Shown: in pieces, positions 13,301 to 24,255 of the stretch
Layout: each line of letters starts with the position of its first letter
Numbering within the stretch: the stretch's first letter is position 1
NCBI RefSeq assembly: GCF_008831285.2
Contig: NC_045145.1
Coordinates: 17,686,040 to 17,750,039, forward strand
Length of the DNA: 64,000 nt
DNA from: Nymphaea colorata
Lineage: Eukaryota; Streptophyta; Magnoliopsida; Nymphaeales; Nymphaeaceae
Direction: 5' to 3'
Notes under the pieces: generated by a model
Database searches by the model: none
What the model saw: the letters and a program-made list of their open reading frames with translations, nothing else
What the model was told of the DNA's origin: nothing
Program-made: the position numbers and the translations under genes

Positions 13301-13924
13301 ATGGTGGCACAAAGCTGGAGTCTGTTTAATAATCAGGAAAGAATATATCATCATCACTCAACATCTCACAGACAGAAAATAAACTTTGGAAGAAAGACTA
13401 TGTTTAAAAACAGTTAGACCATATAAAAAGAGAAACCAGTGCCATGGAGACTTACAGAGTCCGTATTGGCCACTCAAGTGTGCCAAATTTGCGTATCCTA
13501 TGTCCTTAAAAATTCCAAATAGACAAACTTAGAAATTTCTTGCGCAAACTTCACATGGAACTAGAGCATGATAGCATGAAATTCCAACCTGTGGAATAGC
13601 CAGACTAGCGATAGTAAGTCCGGCAACAAGATCCCCAACGAATTTCTTGTAATTGTACTGTCTTCCCCAATCTAGTATTGGAAACACAGCCTGCATCCCA
13701 AGAATGACCTTCTTGGATCTTGGATGGTCTCTAAAATCGCGCAATGGTTCATCTGCGAAGAACATCTCCATAATTGTCCTCTTGAGTTCCGTCAGTGGAT
13801 GTTTCCTGGGAGGAATACCGACAGTGTGAAGCAGCATTTGATCATTCTCCATGGATCCAGAGGTTGCACTCTTTATGGTTACAGAGTCTTCCGCGTGACG
13901 CTCATCATGTTGAGAGTGATCCAT
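10371..13924 (-). CDS. Sulfate transporter, SULTR1-type (high-affinity), tandem copy 2
   Basis: Second group 1 sulfate/proton symporter, same strand and gene structure as its neighbour. Coding exons, first to last: 13589-13924, 13456-13504, 13114-13321, 12854-13028, 12709-12774, 12506-12619, 12296-12412, 12086-12212, 11704-11990, 11398-11588, 11223-11305, 11055-11131, 10371-10514. They total 1974 nt, 657 residues, intact. Landmarks are [114 protein letters not shown] and, in the STAS domain, [18 protein letters not shown] with Thr591. Exons 2-10, 12 and 13 match copy 1 in length; exon 1 is 3 nt longer and exon 11 is 3 nt shorter. The N-terminal 35 residues (starting [13 protein letters not shown]) differ from copy 1, so the copies are old enough to have diverged. 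It keeps the usual Gly after DTS, unlike copy 1. Confidence 0.94.
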
Positions 13925-15792
13925 CCCAAACTGTGGTCTTCCTTTCGAACATCCAAAACTCAGTACCTATGCACAATTGAGCAGGGGAAAATCAATGCGA
14001 ACTACAAAGTGCCAAGAAGTAGTCAGTTAAAAATTCAAATATTTCAACAGATTTATCATCTGTGGCGTCCAGCCGACAAGTCTCAAGCAAAAAATCGTCT
14101 AAGGGAATCATCTTCACTCGATAATGCGAAACAAGTACAGCCAAAGGAAGAACCTACGGATATTGTGCCTTCCCACTAACATCAGAAAACCTGATGAACA
14201 AAAAACAGAGGTTCACTTGGAACAAAAACGGTAACGGTTTTAAATTATTCTCCTGAAGTTAAATATTCATGGAAGGTTCAAACGAACCCAATTACTTAAG
14301 GACTGGCATAAGTTAGTGAAATCCTTTCGTGGAAAAATCTTGTTTCAAAAGAGAGTAGTTACTCAAATTTCTGTCTTAGCTTATTATGCAACTGAAACCC
14401 ATTGAAACAAATACAGAAGAATCCCTAATCATCTGTCCAAGCAAACGCAGAAAGCCACCTCACCACAAGAACAAAATCTGGGTTGGAGAGGCAGAAAAAG
14501 AAAAAAAAACAACATTTTCGTGCTATGGAGTATGATTCATACTTAAGTGAAACTGGAAAGTGGAAACACTGAAACCTGTTACGGCAAACAGGTGCAGATA
14601 AGAACCAACTGATGCTCCGATGTTAGAAACCAAGCCCAGGCAATGACATGTCGAGCAATCCTGAAATTCGAGAGGTAATCAGAGCAAGGTTGTCGACTGC
14701 GTCTTTAAGAGTCAATGGTTTTCTTTTTTTCTATTGACCCAGTCGTGTGCATTTGTTCTGCAGGTCAAGTGGAGATAGAAACAGCCTACCAACGCAGCCC
14801 CAGAACCACACAAAAACGGGTCCAAAATACCTGTTAGGACCAGTAGCGAAATTACAACAAAGAATGCTGCTCTTAGCTTATTTCAACGACGAATAGTATC
14901 CTTCAATTATTGGCGGAGACCGTATCATTTATTGCTTGCAGAAGCGCTCGGCAGCCATGACGGAGAATGACAGAAGCTCACTGCAGACAACTTTGCTTTG
15001 AATTGAAAAACGACGGGTGTCTCATGTTGGAAACTACAACTAAGGAAATATGTCCTACCGTCGGTTGGTATTTTGCTGAGAAAACCTTACCTTGGTTATC
15101 GACTTCTGGTTTATATCTCAAACCTCTCTTGTTGTCTACGAGACATTTTTAGCACGCAGTGAGTCTTGAAAAACATAGAGCAGAAGACTTTGACTTTAAA
15201 TCATCTGATCATACAAGCAGAATGTGAACTTTAAGAAATAAACGGCCTGTAGATTCTTGACTTTTTAAAGTTCTAAACGCTGACCCATTGATTCTTGTCG
15301 GAAGAGTCGAGCAGAAAAACTTCTCTCAGTTCTCATTTGTAGAAATCCTTGGGATATTGAAAATTGGCAGTGTTCACACTGCAAATGGCAGAAGAAATCA
15401 AATTAAAATACCCACACACACATACTCGAGCACCCCACATATATGTGAAATATGTTCCTCAGTGACGTCCTCAAGTTGGTTTCCGGCTCTCTTTGTCCGA
15501 TCTACACCGTTAAATTTGTTTACAGTATCTTACTTGCTTAAAAGCCTCACACTCCTTATTGTCAGAAGATGGGAAGAATAGTTGGCCGGCTTATTTTTGT
15601 TACATAGGTTAGAGATTACATGTTCAAGTTTTCTCAATATAAATAATTTGATGAGGAAGCACTGGATATATTATGACCAAGAAATTTCACACCACTGGAT
15701 CATTCGCAACCCGTTAGAGATTAGGCTCATCTATGTATGAATCCCGGCCATGTAAAAAATCTTAGGGCCTTCCAATTTCTCTGCTGTTACAT
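13925..15792. other. Upstream region of sulfate transporter gene 2
   Basis: This should hold the promoter and 5' UTR of the gene starting at 13924. The 151-codon open frame at 13724-14179 is antisense to exon 1 and is a shadow. I see no other gene. Confidence 0.4.
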
Positions 15793-15935
15793 TTATCTAA
15801 AGAGTGCATGATTAGTTTGAGTAGACTGGAGGCTGTAATCGCCACCACGGCTTTCGGCAGATATTTTCCTGCTTCCTCCACCACCGCCATGACTTGCCTT
15901 AACACCTTCAGCCTTTACATTCTGTTCAGGTAAAG
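15793..15935 (-). other. Isolated exon-like segment, possible terminal exon of a decayed gene
   Basis: On the minus strand, TTTTCAG at 15936-15942 precedes 47 open codons ending in TAA at 15793-15795. The peptide starts LPEQNVKAEGVKASHGGGGG and continues through SRKISAESRGGDYSLQ. It looks like the low-complexity hydrophilic tail of a real protein, richer in GC than its surroundings. I found no partner exon upstream and do not recognise the family. It could be a gene fragment, part of an unannotated gene, or chance. Confidence 0.25.
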
Positions 15936-16744
15936 CTGAAAATTAAGACAAAAGCACACTTGAATCTAAGAGAGCTGTATCAGAATTGAGATAAATGGAT
16001 ACAGGGGCACTTGATTGGATGTGGACGGTGAAAGTGCGTTTCTCTGTTGATGTTCTCCCGTTTCAGAGATTTAGCCGCGTGAGTATGGTACACATGCTTG
16101 GTAAGAGAAACTGTAAAACTTTTTAGAAGTGTCGAAATCTAGGGTCTATAAGTTGCATGTTCACTTGGATGTGGTTGTGTATTTTCTACCCGAAATTTCT
16201 AACTTTCATGAAATTTATGATGCAGAAGTTCGGTTCCCAGCTGCAAGAAGCACATCATGTTAGGAACGAGGCCCTCTCTCTGTCTCTTACTTACAACAAG
16301 AAGAGAAAGAAGAAGAAGGAGGAGGTTTGGAGACAAGGTTCTCCTACGTCCACAGCCTCACAGAGTTTTCTATTATCACAGAAAAATCAAAGGATACATA
16401 AATCCAGAAAAACCAGCAAAAGATAAAATTACATAAATGCCTTTTTACAAAATATAGATAAAGCTTCACACTCCAACACATCATTCAAGTTCTTTAACTC
16501 GGAACATGAAAGTGTGCTCTTTCTTGTTTAGAATCGTTGAGCAAAATTGACTTATTGCTCAATCAGAGAAGTACAAACGTTTATACATAAGCATAGTAGT
16601 TTGACGGTCACACTTTTGGGTTTAGATATACATAATATCTCAAGAGAAAAGCAAGATGGTTCAGAGCTTGTCTCTCTAAATGTAGTATGTATTTATAATG
16701 TCACCTTGTCTCTCTGGTTCCCTATGTTCAGAGCTTGCTTCGGG

Positions 16745-16860
16745 ACCAACATGGTCTAATGAGTAAGTCCAAGTGAAGTGGCGGCCACGGGAGCCGACAT
16801 AGCAACCCCCTTTGAGTAAACTGCATGCCCGCCCAGCTGCGCTACACTCTTGGGCCTGTA
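16745..16860 (-). mobile_element. tRNA-derived SINE-like element
   Basis: On the minus strand a Pol III box A match, TAGCGCAGCTGG (16833-16844), is followed about 33 nt later by a B-box-like ATGTCGGCTCCC (16789-16800) and then GTGGCCGCC. The order and spacing are those of a tRNA-related SINE head. The B box is mutated, so the copy is probably inactive. The ends were not resolved; the stated limits are approximate. Confidence 0.42.
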
Positions 16861-17439
16861 CCTCTTCATATTGAGTGATAGTGTATTTCAATGTGTTTTG
16901 TTCTTCTGTAACAACAGGACCAGATTTGCTGTGATATGTATTGTGGCTTGATTGTTGCAGTGCATGGAGATGGACTCAGCTACTTCCCATTTTGCCCAAC
17001 ATGGTACCATAGCTATGTTTGTGTTATTCAGCCAATATATGTCCTACGTCAATCGGCAAAACAGTAAGGATGATTTCATTTATTCAAGTAGAGATATAAA
17101 ACCTTGATATGAAGAGGCACAAGAAGATGATCATCCTTTTGGGTTTTAGATGTACATCAACTCAAAAGAGATAAACAAGGCAGCTTTTCGGGTTTGAGCT
17201 CATCGTGTGTTGCCATTAGTTTCTAGAAGATTCAAAGGTGAAGCAGAAAGGGTTTCTCCCTTTTCCCTGAGCACAAACGACTGGATAATCCCCTAGATTC
17301 TAAACTGTGGCATCAGATAATGATCGTACAGGTGAAGCGTTCAATCTCGTCATACATCAATTTGTATTGAAACACGGTTCAAATATGGAAAGATCTTCAT
17401 CGATTAGTTAACACTTTAACAGAAGTATAGAACCTAAAA

Positions 17440-17461
17440 ATGTGACTCATGTGAGTCACAT
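17440..17461. repeat. Short palindrome with two bZIP-like sites
   Basis: ATGTGACTCA and TGAGTCACAT are perfect inverted arms separated by TG. Each arm contains the TGA(C/G)TCA core that GCN4/Opaque2-type bZIP proteins bind. No gene start lies nearby (the nearest is ABCG7 at 19966), so function is doubtful. Confidence 0.5.
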
Positions 17462-17974
17462 CAAACCAGTGATAGAACTCAGTTGCTTGTGTTCATAAAA
17501 CCCTGTTAAATTAGTCTTCAACTGAGTGGCACTGTTTTCTTTTTGACAAAATTAGAGACAGAAACAAGTTTTCCAAATTCCAACTAAGGTAGCAGGAATG
17601 GATGGAAGGTAGCTTTGCTTCTGTTAAACCAAATGATTCCCCATACTCATATGCTTTATGTAGTATCAAACAGTAACCGTGTTTAATACAACACGGAGTA
17701 AATTTCCCACCTGTGCCCACTAACTGTCCTGCCAAGCTTGCAACTAAGTTAGCTGAAACGCATTAAAGGTATCGCATTAATTGTGCTGAACCATTTATAT
17801 AGTGTTGTCTGTTAAGTCAACCAATGTCATATCACGTACTAAAGTCAAAAACTGCTCATATCCAACTTAGCGTGAGCTAATTAATGCATCTGTTATCCTC
17901 TTGTTTCAGTCCATAAAATTTTTATATGAATTGAGGAAAAGAAATTGTATTTAAAAGTAGTCGCATTTATTAAA

Positions 17975-18267
17975 CAAGATTAAACTTTTTGGGATGTTAC
18001 AATCAATTCCTTTAAGGCACACGCATATGCGCGTGTGGGACCTTAAATCCGAGTGTTGAACCGGCTCTCATACCACTGTAACAACCCGACCCACTCTTGT
18101 GCTTGACTCCATAATTTGACGGATTCCAACCTGTCTCCTAGCATCTTCTGCTCCAACCTCAAAAAAAATAAGAACTAGGACAATCATCTCATTAATGATC
18201 TCTTTTATAAGCTCTTGAAGATTTTCACAATTTTCAATATAAAACTAAACTTTTTTGGGACTGACCC
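17975..18267 (-). mobile_element. Miniature LTR-type element (TRIM-like), copy B, right LTR truncated
   Basis: Read on the minus strand: a left LTR at about 18267-18077 (191 bp) ends GGGTCGGGTTGTTACA; one base later comes TGGTATGAGAGC (18075-18064), 11/12 identical to the plant initiator-Met tRNA primer site. A 75-bp core then ends in a purine-rich AAAGGAATTGAT, and TGTAACATCCC begins a second LTR at 18001 that stops being recognisable at about 17975. It has no coding capacity, so any movement would need enzymes from elsewhere. It is homologous along its length to copy A at 51756. The left LTR start is mutated and was placed by alignment to copy A. Confidence 0.7.
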
Positions 18268-19965
18268 ACCACTTGAGAAAGGGCCAAAGCTCTCACGGTC
18301 CCACCCAACTTCTTATTTCTTTAGGAATAGTTTGAAAGCAAAGACATCTTGTGAGTGTCTTGTACATCTATCTCAAAGATTTGAGCAAGTTCATAAAACA
18401 ATAATTATATTATTTCATGAACTTACCCATTCTGATACATGACGCACTCATAAAGTGTCCCTACTACCAAACGACTTCGTATGGTGCAAGGTATGCTTTG
18501 GGTGTCTTAAGATGCTGCAACTTCAACTTGCATATTTTTGATGGCTTTTCCCTACCCCTTTCACCCTGTGCAGCACAGGAAGTTGACACCCCTAATACTC
18601 GAAATGGAGACCAACCTCCACCCTAAACTATTGCACGAATCCCTTCCAGATGCCTTAACATCTTCCCATCTCCTTTATAAACGGGTTAATGATACTGCTT
18701 AACTATAACTTTCTTTTAAAAGGACCAATTGATTTGTACATTGAACTAAAAATACCGACGCATTCTAAATATTATATGAGAACTCCAAATGATTATAAAG
18801 ATCAAGGCTCTTGAATCATCAAACCTTAACATGCACGTACTCATTAAGTTTTTCTTTTCACATGGTTTAGAAACCAATAGCTAAATATATAACAAATTTT
18901 GTAAGCTATATATATTTCTTGGACAAAAAGATGCATGGAAAAATAATTTATAAGTTCTTATGATGCTGAGAAATTTTGAGAAATGAACGGGCCTCGGTCA
19001 AAAATTTCAAAAGGTTTTTCTTCTACGTATTTTCCCATCGGTGTTTGGTTTTTAGGGTTCCGTTTTTTTTTTCAGACAATTTTTTGCAGGCCATTTGAAT
19101 AACTTCTTGAGGTTGAACACGCATGCAAGTACAGGTTTTCAAGATTTTCTATCGGTTCTAAAAGGGTTCGCCTGAAAATTAAAAACTCTTTTTTCTCTAT
19201 TAACAAATTAAAAAAAATGTGGAGACAATCAGACTTGCCGTGAAATTTGGATCCTAGTTTCAAAATTCAGGTTCAAATCCAAATTCAAGTTCCACTATAA
19301 ACAGACCAAGATGCCACTTGGATATCATAAATCTTTGGATTTGACCCGAGCATGGACCGTTTAGATTGTACATCCATCGTGCCTACAATATAAAAAGATC
19401 GAGTGACTATGGGCTTTTCAAGATTAAAAAAAAAATTTTGCATGGTAAAATTATCAATATATTAAAGAAAGAATTTTTCATAGAAATATATTGAAGGAAA
19501 AAATTTTCATAAATAAAAAGTAGGTCTGAATTTTTTTGCGTGGAAAGTTTTTTTAAATTCAATGAAAAACCGACGGTAAAATTTCTTTTGTTTCGTTTGA
19601 AGGAAAAACTGTACAAACTTAAAAAAAAAAAATTTTTTGTTTTGCCTCATACGAAGAAAAAAGTGTCGGAAATATTTCGATTGTTGAATAAAGATAAAAG
19701 ACTACACACTTTTATTTATTTATTTTTTCCGCTTGATTTTACCGTAACGCGACAACCTTATCATAAAAAAAACACCTGCCATCTCCTTTTCCTCCTCGTT
19801 GATATCCCTGTTTGCCAGCGTGCTCTCTTCCGCTCCACCGTCTCTCACTCTCTGCTTCCGAGCAATTTGGTGCTTTGCAGGCTTGCAGAGCTAGAAGAGA
19901 TGCTTGGAGTTGCATGAATACTTTCCTGCAGCAGCAAACAGCAAAAAAGAAGAAGAAGAAGAAAA
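18268..19965. other. Upstream region of the ABCG7-like gene
   Basis: AT-rich spacer with several poly(A)/poly(T) runs (for example 19427-19436 and 19621-19632). The last 250 bp are GC-richer and end in a GAAGAAGAAGAAGAAAA purine run directly before the ATG at 19966, consistent with the 5' UTR. No TATA box could be assigned. No other gene is seen. Confidence 0.45.
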
Positions 19966-22900
19966 ATGGTGGCGCTACATGTCAACGGATTCCGTCTGCA
20001 AGGCGTCGGTCAGCTTCTGGCCGCCGTCGCAGCAGCGTTCGTGGTTCGCATCATCACCGCTTCTCCCCGTGAACTCCCGCCCGAAGTGGAAGAAGCCGAA
20101 GTCGATGACGAAGGGTCAGAGGAGGAACCACCAACGCCAGCGGGGAAAGTTGTGCCGGTGTCTCTGAGATGGAGTAACATTACTTGTTCCTTGTCGGAAA
20201 AGTCCGGAAGATTGGTAAATATACTTTGCCGATTCCACCCAATTCTATTTCTTTATTGCAGTTCCCCCAAGATAGTCCCTAGATACACATTTGTCCAGAT
20301 AAAATGGAAATGATGGTAATATTTGGGAAAATAACGGTTAGTTCAGTCCGCTTGTTCCTTAACGCTGAATTTCTTTAGTAAGTCAAAATGATTTTTTGTT
20401 CAGTTGCAGTGATTCAGAGGGGGGTTGTTTCCTTGCTTATAAAATGATGCTGTTGGTTAATTTTCTTAGTTGTCTAATTGATGGTTAAAATTGTTTCATG
20501 TAAGATGGCCCTGAATATGACCTCGGGATGAGCTCTTCTTAGAGTGATGATCCTCCTCTCTTTGTTTTTTTCCGCTTTTCCTATTACTTTGGTCCTTTTG
20601 GAAAGATTATGAAGTTGAGTTTTTGCGTAGAACTACACTGTGCGATTGCACCTTAAGGGAATGTTCGGATGCAGCTACTTAGTCCAGAAAGTGGAAAAGT
20701 TTGGTGTCTTTAATTTAGAGCGCGGAATAAGTCGGAATGTAGTATACAGAATGCACTATATTAAGGTTAATCCAACTCCTGTGGACAAGTGGGTGAGTCC
20801 AAAGTAACTGGGAACCGCAAAGACAAAGCAGCCAAGTTTTGTGTTCTTAACGAATGCTTGCATTCCCTGGAACACTTTGCACATTGTCTTGCGATGGGCG
20901 TTGAGTTCTGCAGTATGCAATAAACAGAAGCCGCACATAGTTTATATTCATTATGAGTTGATAAGTTAGGTACACAATTTGCTGTAGAGTAATGGACGAA
21001 GAGTGAGGAAGTTGAGCTAAGAACAGCTTGGAAGACATAATGATGAAAACAATAGATACCTCCATTGTTTACCATTGCAAAACTACTGTTTTGAACATAG
21101 TGGCAAATATGATAGTTTTAAAATTTAAAGGTCGACTCCTGGATTTACGTGTCTTCATGTTCCTTCTCTTATTTAGACTTACCTATCTAGACTTTCACCA
21201 CAACTTGGTCAAGTTAACTAGCCATTAGAAGTTTGACAAGTTTTTTCGTTCCCTAAAACAGTTTATGATATTCAAAAGGCTGAGTTACCTTAGCTAAGCA
21301 GATGTCAGGTCCAATGTCTGAGTTGCTCTGGCGGTCCATGGCTGGTTCCATTGCTTCTCTGAAGCTTAAATATGCCTCGTGAACTTTGTTTCCATTAAGT
21401 TGAATGTCTTTTTCCTAGTTGGTTTACTGTTTGTTATTTATCTTGGAGTTATTTATCTTCAGTCCATCGTACTGTTTTGTTACTATTAGAACAAGAACCT
21501 TTGAAACACTTTCAGTTCAGTGAAATATGTTAATTAGTAGCATTTGTATATCATTTCAGGTCAGGTATCTACTTGCTGATATTAGTGGTGAAGCAAAACC
21601 TGGAAGGCTATTAGCCATCATGGGCCCCTCAGGAGCAGGAAAGACAACATTGCTGAACGTTTTGGCTGGTCAACTAGCAGGATCTCCAAGATTGCGCCTA
21701 AGTGGGATCTTGCATCTTAATGGGAGGCCAAGATCTATTTCTGCATATAAGTATGTTGAGTGACTTAAATTCATGATGAATGTATTTGCATGAATTTCTC
21801 CAAAGTTTTATCCTTAGTTCATCCTGTGTTTCCTCTGTCACATTAATTTCCTGTAGGATTGCGTATGTAAGACAAGAAGATATTTTCTTTTCTCAACTGA
21901 CAGTTCGTGAGACTCTTTCACTGGCTGCTGAGCTCCAGCTCCCTGAACTTGCATCATCTGAGGACCGTGATAGATACGTCAACAAACTTCTGCTTCGTAT
22001 GGGTCTGGTAAGTGATTAACTTTGTTAGACTGCTACATCCACCTCTGCCTTTACAGTGTTGGGGATGCAATCACAGGTATGAAAGGTTAAACCGGCATGA
22101 ACAGATCTATTACTTCTTCATGGTTGAAAAAATATTAATCTCTTAACTATAATTATATCCTTTTGTGAACTTAAGTTGGAAACCTACTGTACGTATGCAA
22201 GTCCTGAGATAAACTGATAAATCCCTGTTAAAGTTGAATCTCCTTTATTAACTATGCTAATACTTGAGTTGTCATGCAATTGCACTTATTATAAATTTTT
22301 AACTCGGGGAGTTTCATGTTCCAAGAGAAATTATCTTTTACCATGGCATGGATATGCTATTTGGCGGTTGAAACTTAAAACTCATCTGTGTAAAGATAAA
22401 ATTTGATCCTGTGAGAGATTCTAATTCACACTTCATCCTACTGGTGATTTACTACTTGAAGGCACTAGTTATCAACTTATGAATGTCCTACAATCTATTT
22501 AAATGGCAGAAGATATGTTGTGTTTTTTGCATTTTTCATCATCATCTACACTTGAGTTCTGGATATATATTTATGTGACACCTTTTGCATTAAATATTGA
22601 CCTTGGTCCTCCATTTGATATCGTTTTTAAGCATGTGTCTGGAGTAGGGGATAACATGCCCTCTGAAGTTCAACCTTCTCCATTTTGGACAGGTAAACTG
22701 TGCAGATTCAAGTGTTGGTGATGCAAAAGTCCGTGGCATTAGTGGCGGGGAAAAGAAACGCTTATCTCTTGCTTGTGAACTGATAGCTAGCCCGTCCATC
22801 ATCTTTGCAGATGAGCCTACAACTGGTAGGCTGTTCTTCTTCACGTTGTAATTGAAATATTTCTAAGGATCATTTTTAGTTATCTCAATAAGGAAAAAAA

Positions 22901-24056
22901 TGAAAATATTGTCCATTCTTGCTTTAGACACCAGGATTCTATGTAAACTACAATAAATACTTATGCAGGATTAGATGCTTTCCAAGCGGAGAGAGTGATG
23001 GAGACTTTGCAACAACTTGCTCAAGATGGACATACAGTGATCTGCTCTATTCACCAGCCTAGAGGTTCTGTGTATGCAAAATTTGACGATATTGTCTTGC
23101 TGTCAGAAGGTGTCTGCATTTACACTGGTCCTGCACAAGAAGCACTATCATACTTCATGCAGCTCGGGTTGATACTCTCTCCTCTATATCTGGATTCTTC
23201 TATTTATTGCATTCTTCAGCTTTCTGGTTCCACTGTTTTTTGTGTTTTTTATTTTCTTCTTGGATTTTTATTTGGATAATCATTTGCTTGTTCTCAGTTT
23301 GCATTCAATCCTTTTATCTCTTTACCATATGTCTAAGGATTCCACTTTCTGAAATTTCATGAACCTTTTTACTGGTACAGTTTACATTTTAATGCGAGTG
23401 ATGTTTCCTTCAAAAGAAAGTGATTTTGAAGTTCTTTGTCTATGATGTCAATGTTAGAGTCCTTAACATATTTAAAAAAGGTTCGCCTGTTGAAGATTCT
23501 ACTACGCTTCTCTTTTGGGTGCCAAACATGTTTTAATCGAAGCAGTGCTAAATAAAGGGCAAGAAAGCATGAAAATCTACAATGGAGACTAACTAAAGCA
23601 CGAAGTACTGTGAGATTATTGATGGATATCACAATGACTCTGCAACTACATCTGCTGCATCATGACGATGGCAATACAAACCCACGACTACCTAACAGAT
23701 GTGCAGGCTTTAACTAATTTTAATTAGGGAGAGTTTCAAATAAGGCATCTGCCTAGATAAATGCTGCTGCATTTTCTTATAAAACCATGCCAGAAACAAG
23801 AATCATCTAATAAGAGTTTAACAGTCCTAAAATTTAGAGCTCATAGAATCTGATCTATATGTTGAATTTTCGGACCTTTGCTTTTAAATCCTATAATTTC
23901 AATATTTCAGATCCATCAATATGATTGGATTTATGAAAAACAACTTTAAATGGCCTGAAAGGACAGCTGATGCTCATGGATGTCATGATTTTTAGACCTC
24001 ATATTTGTGTGAGGGGATGGATTCAATGAGACCCATTCCAGGACAGGTTTCCCCGA

Positions 24057-24099
<43 letters not shown>

Positions 24100-24215
24100 C
24101 TGGGTTCTTCCTTTTGACAACCATCTTCCCCACCCTAGGATTGGTGGATCCTAGGTAGGGAAGTGAAACCTGAAATTTCAGTCCCACTGTGGGATTGGCT
24201 TCAGTCATTTCCTTG

Positions 24216-24255
<40 letters not shown>

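Noticed and set aside
1906..13924. miR395 target site, as in some sulfate transporters
   Set aside because: I saw no convincing complement in either gene; the known targets are group 2 transporters and ATP sulfurylases.
13724..14179. 151-codon plus-strand open frame
   Set aside because: It is antisense to exon 1 of sulfate transporter copy 2 and has no domain of its own.
6424..15144. GAGAC (sulfur-response core) words upstream of both sulfate transporters, e.g. 6424, 6930, 14916, 15140
   Set aside because: A 5-mer is expected this often by chance; no cluster or conserved spacing between the two promoters.
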